The position numbers were made by a program, and so were the translations under genes. The notes under the pieces are model-generated. The model made no database searches, was not told the DNA's origin, and saw nothing but the letters and a program-made list of their open reading frames with translations. From Allacma fusca (Eukaryota > Arthropoda > Collembola > Symphypleona > Sminthuridae), in assembly GCA_947179485.1 (NCBI GenBank), contig OX359246.1, positions 21,514,001 to 21,578,000 of the forward strand: a stretch of 64,000 nt of DNA, read 5' to 3'. This document shows, piece by piece, positions 26,010-35,000 of the stretch. Each line of letters begins with the position of its first letter. Positions within the stretch are counted from its first letter, which is position 1.

Positions 26010-29000
26010 AAGGAAAGGAAATAGACAGAGGAGAAAGCAAAACAACTTTCTCCATTAACATTCATTACCAGTGTCTGAGAGGCTGACTGGTATTTTTCCT
26101 TACGACTCTCTCCCCATTAACTTCCCTGTTCATACTGCCCCACTTATATTGTCAATACTGGCAGTTCTAACCAATAATCTGCAAGTGTGGGACCAAATAT
26201 AGGCAGAACACATTTCTGTCTACCTATACATCCATATGCGTAGTGCTTGGAAGTGTTACATGTAATCAACCATATATGACGTAAGACTGCGTTATTTGGA
26301 CCCAAGAAGGAAAAAAATGCTTCCCTCAAATGGCTATGTTTTTACCTGGGAAAAAGTCTCTTCTCTGGCGATACTCCCAGAATTTATGTCTCATGTTGGA
26401 GGAAAGGAACGGAAGACGTCTCTCCTCAGTGAAGACACATTGTGAGGATAGAGTGGTGGGCAGAAACGATTTTCTTCCAATTTCGTCAGTTCCCAGAGTC
26501 ATCATCGTCATCAGGTTGGGTGTCGTTTGGGGGGAACGTTGTGTGGAGTGTTGTTAGTTTTTTTTCCAAAGGGAAGAGGAGAAAGCTACTAGTTACTTTC
26601 TCTTTCAAATACTTTCAGTCTTCCGGCTAATAGTGCGTCTTGGAATGAAACGATCGATGCATAATGGATCAAATGGAGTAGTCCCTCGTTATGGCAGAAC
26701 CCCTCTTCAAATAAGAGCACTTTCTCTAGTAATGCTTTTCTATAAATAGCACTATCCCGTTTGGCTCTTTCTCTTTTCAGAGCATGCTCGGATAAGATTT
26801 AAATTCTATCGGGGTGCCCTAATACTAGTAAGGAAGTCACACTGTAGACTGAGAGCCGGCTCGGGAATAACAATCTACACGTTTTACCCTGACTCTTTCC
26901 TCTTACAAAGAAATCCATTAGTTTATAATTTATTTCCGATTCCCATTTTTTCTCACCCTTTCTCTTTCCCAGCCGTCCCGGGATATTGTTTATAAAGTGT
27001 GGGCATATATCTATGCAGCTTTGCTAATAGAAAACTCCCATGTTCGATTATTCATCAGTCGTTCCGAGGGAATCTCTTTCCCTCTCATGATTCTAGCCAA
27101 TGACTGAAACAACCGCTGCTAATGAAAATCTTACTTGTCTTACATCCAAATATGTATGTACGTGCGAGTATAAGATACATGATTCTACTAGTATTTGTCA
27201 CTGTATAGGTACAATTACCCCGTTTTTCTCTTCGAGGGAAACTTGTGGAAGCAAATTAAGCTACAATCGATAACTGAGCCATAAATTTCCGGCAGAGTCC
27301 CAAGAATTGTCGAGGAGCAATGACAAGTTCCAATTATCTTGACAGGAAGAACAATCGCTCAAATTACAGGCTCATGGCTTGATGCCTTTCAGAAGAAAAA
27401 CTGTGAGGAGTGGCAAATCCATGATTTAATGCCCCTGCCTTCACGCTTGACAATTATTAAATTACTGAGCCAAAGGATGTCAAAATTTAGGGCTGTAGGA
27501 ATATACGTACGCTTTTCAAAATTAATGTAAATGCAAATTTTTGTAAAAAAAGTTCCAAGCAGTTAAATTCGAGTTTTGTCGGACAGCTTTCCTTTTTTTT
27601 ATTTATTTTCAGAAGCAATATGACTTACGACCAGGAACACCAATTTTGAATTGTTCAAAAATTTTATGGTAGTATAAATTTGCATGGGTCTGAAAGGAAA
27701 TGTGAGACTGTGTGCTGGAGATAAATTGTATTTTAAAATACGGAGAGAGTCGTTGGAAGGAGTGTCTTCTGTAGAGGGTTAACATTGTCGTCAGTGTTTG
27801 TCAAAACGTTTTTAGGTTCTGGGGCTCTCGGAACAAGCTCACTGCACAAGATTTACAGTATATTTAATGTACAGTACATGTCTTTCAAGCTGGAGGCGCT
27901 CTGCATGCAAACTATCTAAATACATATATAGTATGGTCCTGAAGTAAATATAGCATCATAGTCTGGAACCTCTTTCCTGTAACGTTCCCTCTGACTTCAC
28001 TGTCGGTTTTTTCTCCTCACAGTGTATTTTTTTTAAAGGAGTTGTATGTAGAGCTGGTGGGATTTTAAAGGATTCATTTTTGCATGGGATCGGACAGGAC
28101 GATGAAATTTATGACATTTCCGCCTGAATTTTTTCACAGGTCTACCCCTCGTCCTGATAACCATTTGGTCGGTAGTCATGGAGATTTTCCATGACACCCT
28201 CTGCTGGACGGGCTATGGGAACACGCCTTACTCCTGGATCATAGTTGGACCCATGATCTTCGTCCTGCTGGTGAGGAAATTAAATATTAATGTAATCATG
28301 TCCCTGTTCTTTACACATCTTCCCCGAGCTCCTGACGTTGGTTTATGATCCCACAATCCCTTGTCGTTCTCTATGCCCGGGCTGAGTCCAATGTCAGTAC
28401 ATATTTGAAACATTGAGTTCGAACTCTATCCTTATCTGTATATAGTTTTCCCTAATATTTTGGCTTTCTCAACTCCTCTCCTGTGGAATTCTCTGTCTCC
28501 TTCCCTATCACTTGCTTCAGCATTAAAATTCATGTGAAGGTCTCAATGTACCGGATGCAGACTTTTGTACTACATTTAGGAGTCCTACTGGTGTGAGAAA
28601 TTGTGTGACAGAACGTTTCACTATTTTTAGACACAGAGTACATGCACATTTACTAGCATGGCATACGCTCTTACTACAGTAGGGTCCAAAAATTCCACAA
28701 GATTTGAATCTTAAAATAAAAACGTCTGGGGAAAAAATTAATCTCGTACTATGGGGGAGAATCCGTCCAAATATTTTATGACTGTGTAGAGTTGGCTCTG
28801 TAAAAATATGTCATACATAGAAAGTGTAGACTGTAGGAGGGAAAATTCTTACTAGAATTACTACCAACGCATATTCACGTATCTAGATACATATGTACAT
28901 AATTGCATTAGATATAGGAAGATCCAGGTACAGGGGCTTTATTTATTTCTAACCCTCGTTCTTCCCGTAAATTCCCGAAGGACATTTGTCTTCGGAATGA

Positions 29001-32000
29001 ATGACCTGTTTCTTTTTTCACCACTTTCTCCTCTTCCTACAGCATTTGAAAGGATAGTGTGACTTTATAATTCCTCCGTGTACAAATTTCCAGGAGCTAT
29101 GTGTAAAAAGACTTTCTCTTCCTCTCTCTTCCTCACTCTCTGTTTATGCGTGCCTTATAGCCTAAAACCGTATCATACACAAAACAAGCCCAGGCATATT
29201 TACACGTGGAAGGAATCCATATCCTTATACAGTGCACTCTGCCTTCAAACCCTGCCATTATAAGGAGCAAAATTTGACACTGATAATGGCATTTTTATAC
29301 AGTGAATTACTAGCATTGTTTTGAATGTGGATGCAGATGGAGAAAGTCTCCTGTGGAGAAAGTCTCCTCTATAAGGAGCTCTAGTATAGAGAGAGTACAC
29401 TGTACACGCTAGAGTTAACCACAAAAAATCGATTCCTTTTAACGACCTCGACTTTGAAATATGATTCTTTAAAACAGTAAATCCTGCCCGTATTTATTAT
29501 TCCAAGTTGAATTGGAACAAAAGGTTGGGAAGGGAGGAAGGAGAAACTCCAAAAAGTAAATGGGCATTCTCTCCAATGAAGATTTACCTGCATGAGTTAT
29601 ATTAAATGGATATTTCCCTTCCTACTCAGTCCCTATCATAACCCATGAGTAAAAAGTCACGGGGAAAATATCCCAAAATTGCTGCATGTGCATATATCTA
29701 TACATACGTGGCTTTAGTAAAAATAAAATAAAAACGCAGTCACATTTTGAGAGATGATTCTGAAGGAAGAATTTGATGATCCTTTTACTGTTATGACTAC
29801 GCAAGTAATCTACATCTTCCTTAAAATTTCCCGTTCCCCAATAAATACAGTCCACACTCGCGTTTATTCCCTAATAGGAGTGGTTTTACTGTCTTAAAAA
29901 AATATATTTCCTGCAAGGTTCGTTGGTACCCTCGTAACAAAATGTCATCACAAGCTTCGAATTTTATTCATTTCAGGATTTTGTTTTCCCAGAAAGCGTA
30001 CGGATGCGTCTCAATAGGTAGATTCTGCATTATTTAAGTATAACAAAGCTAGTCTGAGATTCTCATTACAAAATCTCCATACACATATTTCCTGAATTTT
30101 ATTTGAATTGTAAATGCTATTTTAAGCGTTTGCCGTAAAAACCCTCAACTTTGGTAGACTCAGCAGAATTCAAAATATTAGCTTGAGTATATCTTTAGTA
30201 GTAATAATTATATATAGATATAAACTATACATTCCATTACAAAAGGGTAGTTACAGAGCAGGCCGGAGTTGAATGTATAATTATTACCATAAGCTCATGG
30301 GCCTATCTATGAGCAAAGCATTCAAAGGGCCATTAAATGCATCGTTGAGTAACATTCAAGATAAAAATATGTGCGAATGCTGTGCACAGTTTAAGGAAAT
30401 CGATTAGTTTTTTTTTTCTAAAATACCATTTGCCCTGCTTGTACCATCTGCTATAGGCTGAAACATGGTGAGTCTCCATGTAAGAGAAAGTGGAGAAAGC
30501 TTATAAGGAAAGAGTAGCCGGATATTGGGCAATGTGGAGGAGGGAGTGGGGTTTTTGGGAAGACAGCATCATCAACCATTATCATAAAATAACACGGCCA
30601 TGGCCGTCAGGGAGTGAACTTTATCTAGAAAAGCGTTTGAAAAAGTGTGGACTTAAAAGGTGATAGTCTTCCAAGTCAACCTCACCATTTTTTATCAACT
30701 TTCTATTAACGTCGAGCCTGGATATGTTTTGAATTTCTCTTCCCTCCACCTACCAGCCGCTCGATTAGATATTAAGACGATAAAGCTAATAGTCCTGGCA
30801 ACTTCTATAGATTTTCCCTTCAACTTTTAAGTAACTTCCATGAGTATTGACGTTCCGTGGGGAGATGGATACTTTCTCTCACCTATGTCTGTAACTTGTA
30901 TGTACGTACCCCAACAAATAGTTTTACACAGTATGCGTATTCACAGGAATGTTTATGACCATATGAGTTTTAGCTAAACGTAAGTGAAAGTCCTTTATTT
31001 TTAGACAGAAAGTCGACTGAAATTTCGCCCAATAATAGAAATCAATCTTGAGTGTTAGGTAATGAGTAAGGCCTTGCATTCAGCATGTGTTTGGGCAGAT
31101 GGTAATAATAAAAGTTACAAGTTACAAAGTTATGAAACAATTTACATTACATTAATTTTGTACATAGGTGAAGCTTAATTAATTTATAGTAACGTATCAC
31201 TGAAGACATTGGTTTTGAAGGGGGAGCTAAACTGTTTTGGATCTTGGGACAGTGTCTGGGATGATTGTTCCCGAATAATTAATTAATTTAAAGTTTAATA
31301 ATTCCAAGTTGTGTCGCTCCCAAATTGTTGAGATAAGCTCAAGCGTAAAATCAACTCCGAGGTCATGGAAGCATGAATGATAAAACTAAAGGGGAATAGC
31401 ATTGAAATGTCTGCCCCTATTTTGTGTTCATCTTTCCCGCTCTTAATGTTCTGCACAAAATTCCTTGAACATTTCTTCACGGCCAAGTTACACTTACGCT
31501 AGGTACATAATGGCTCTGTATCTTGCATATCTATAGTTCCTTAGCGTAATGATCTTTTACGCTCTTGGACCAAGTGATGTGTTTAAATTGAGGAAGGGTA
31601 CATTCCAAAAAGAGACTTTGTTTATGGCACTTGTGATTTATTGTCTATCCTTTACAATGCGAGTGAGTCTGGACGGGGGCGCACATTTCCCCGCCATGTT
31701 CCTGACTTGAGGCTCAAATTTAGTTTGTTTATTGTCAGAAGGACGTAAACGCAGACTGAGATCCTACATATATGTATGCTCAAGCTGTGTATTACTAGTA
31801 GTACGGAATAGCACGGGGGAAAAATCAAGTCATATGGTAAAGTATGAAAGGAAAAATGACATTTTTTGAATTAACTTTTTCAATACATTCCCACTCTTCC
31901 TCCCAGCTGGTTATTTTCCGGCGAGTCATAATAGAAGTGTAATTTGAAAACGTGAAATTCTATTTGAGATGATTTATCGTGTATAATTTCCTATTCGGAA

Positions 32001-35000
32001 TAATTCAGCCTACATAAACTTGAGAGTTGCTCAAATTTTTAATGGCAAATGGAATTGTTCGTTTTGAGACCAACTGACAAACCACAAATCATAATAATCC
32101 GTGCGGAGCTTTTGCCCCGGACGTGCGTCTATCTCCATCAGGAATAATATAGTAATAGATGTAAACAAATTAAATTAATTCTTAATAACCGTAGGATTCA
32201 GCCCAAAGAAAAGGATTACTTTGGGAAAAACATGGTTGATTAATTATTTTAATGATGTGAGACGAGTCTGGTGAAATAATTACTTGAATTTCCTCTCTCT
32301 CTCCCTCTCCCCTATGATGAATGAAAGGTAGCCAGCCTGAGTTCCTTTTATCTCCTACGGATGATGATAGTATCATTTACAATGACTGAGGAATAATAAT
32401 GGTGAAATTTATCATCCCAGAACATTAACCTAATAAGTAAATTATTTCATCCGGAACTCCGGGCTCAATTAATTATGAGCCCCAACTTTTGTTTTGAAAC
32501 GTTGCTCTAATGATCGCTCTCCAAGTTTCCGGATTTTGCCTCTGGGCCTCTCACCTGAGCAACTTTTCCATCAGATGAGAAAACGTTGGGGAATATATTT
32601 GTACATTGAAATGCGTAGAAATGCGTACATACATACTTACACTTTGATACACACTTTTTTACTTTAGCTTCCGAGGTTTTCAGCTGGAAATTTCATCGGG
32701 TGTAAATTCAATGACCTGGAATTAGGACAAAAAAGCAACTGTATCTAAGTGAATCATGAGAGTGAGCTCTCATTATAGATGATTCCCTCAATGGAGCATT
32801 TACTCTATCAGGGCAAAAATATTTGGACGATTTTCCCTGTAACTCCCGGCTGATTTTTATAACCATATGCGACAATAAATATGTAGAAGCGACTGAGTAG
32901 TAGGGCTACGCTTGTAGAGAGAATGCATAGTGCATGTAGAAAGCTTATCTTTCACTTTAAATATTAATTCCTACGGAGTATCACTGATTTGATTTTGATA
33001 GGATTGATAACCTCAAAACTTTCCTGTCTTCCTTCAAGCTGGTGATGAGGTTTGTGTTTAGGAATTTCCTGTTTTTTAAAATTCTTTGATTGGTGAAAGC
33101 TGGAGAAAGCTGGTGAAAGTTTGTGAAAGCTGGAGAAAGGTGGTGAAAGGTGGTGAAAGCTGGTGAAAGCTGGAGAAAGTAGGAGAAATTTCGTTTTTTT
33201 CTCCTATCAACCCACGCAGCCTATTTTAGTATTTGTAATAATAAATGTTGTTACTGATGAGAAATAGATATTTTAACGTTGGATGTACATTCATAACTTT
33301 TCCCTTGTCTCAGGTTAATTTATTGTTCCTTGGAAATATCATGCGGATCCTCCTGACCAAGATACAGCTCACAAGCGCTGCATCTGAATCCGAGCAATTT
33401 CGGTAAGTGCGTTTGCCTTTCTCCGAGTGATAAAGTAATAACAATAACATTATGCAGGAGCATGCACGGGTTGAAAATCTACATAAATACTGGTTCACAA
33501 ATTGCTATGTACATTTCCCTGCGAATAACAACCTCCCTGCGTTGGATCCTCACATTCATTTACTTGGGTGGTGGAGGTTTATTAAACGCATCACGCAGCA
33601 GGAGTTCCTTTAGAAATTAATGCTTATCTCGGGACTATCAACAATTTGTACCAGTTCAAGGCTCCTTCTCCCCGCCAAGAACCAAATACATACAACAAGC
33701 AGTAAATTCTAGAGAGGAAAATTCCTAAAAATATTTAGTTCCCTAAAGGATATTCTTAATTTCATTTGTGAGCCGATCCCGTCGAAGCTTTTCATACCAG
33801 CACCCTTAGACTACAAAATTAACTCTTTAAAAAAAAATAGTTAACACTAGTACATAAATGTGAACCTCAAAATTAACCAGTGACCTACAAATGCTCCCAT
33901 ATTATGAAACAAAAATTTACATTTAGTTCTACTGTCACTAAGTTTTTAGAATCTGAGACTTTAATCAAGAACTGGTAAAAACTAAAATCCTTGTTTATTA
34001 AATCCATTAATTAATTATAATTCCTAACACCTCAAGTAACACATTTGTGAAGGCTTTATTGAAACTAACGTCAGTTATTTTATGATCACAAATTATTTGA
34101 CTAAATAATTTACAACATTCAAGTCACACACCTGATTTTTCACAAAGATATTTCCAAGATATTAATTTTTGTTCCAACCCACAACTTCAGTTGTTACATG
34201 CTATTTGCTGGCCAACATACATATTAACCCACACTCTTATGATGTATTCTTTCAAATGCCGCCTCAAATCTGAGCCTTACTCAAGTTTTTATTTTTATAG
34301 CCCACGTCATAAATATTGCTCTTCTCATTTCCGACAGGTTTACAAATTAATTCTAATTATTTCCTTTCAGTCGAGCCGTGAAAGCGACAGCAGTGCTCTT
34401 CCCCCTTTTAGGAATCAATAATCTTCTATTTTTAATCAATCCCGGGAAGGATTATGAGTACTACTACTTAATAATCAATACGATTCTCCAATCCACACAG
34501 GTAAGAAAGAATTCCTTCCACTTCATTTCAACAGAAACTATGTATCTATACTTTACACAAATTTATACATAAACATTCTATATGATTTGAAGAGCTCTAA
34601 CTGTAAGTAAACCTCTCAATCCACCGTCCCGTGACGGGACGGAGGATGACAGGGAGAAAGTTGGAAGGAATGTGATACGATTATGGTTTGTAATGCAAAT
34701 AGGGTATATTCGTCTCCCTCCTCTACTGCTTCATTTGTAAGGACGTCAAGGATGCCATTCGGAGGGAGTATGGACGGTTCTCGGCCCGACGGAGTGCCAA
34801 CTCCATAAGGAGTCAGTCACGGAGAGGCTTCGGAACCAGCTACCGAGATAAGTTGATGAAGCGGTCTCAGCGGACTAATGAAATGAGTGCTTCCTACAGT
34901 CGAGCCCACACTAAAATGACCACGGCCTCCATGAGGAGTGAACGAACCATTATCCCGGAGAGTCCCACCAAAATTGAATCCTTCAAATTCCCGACTGACT

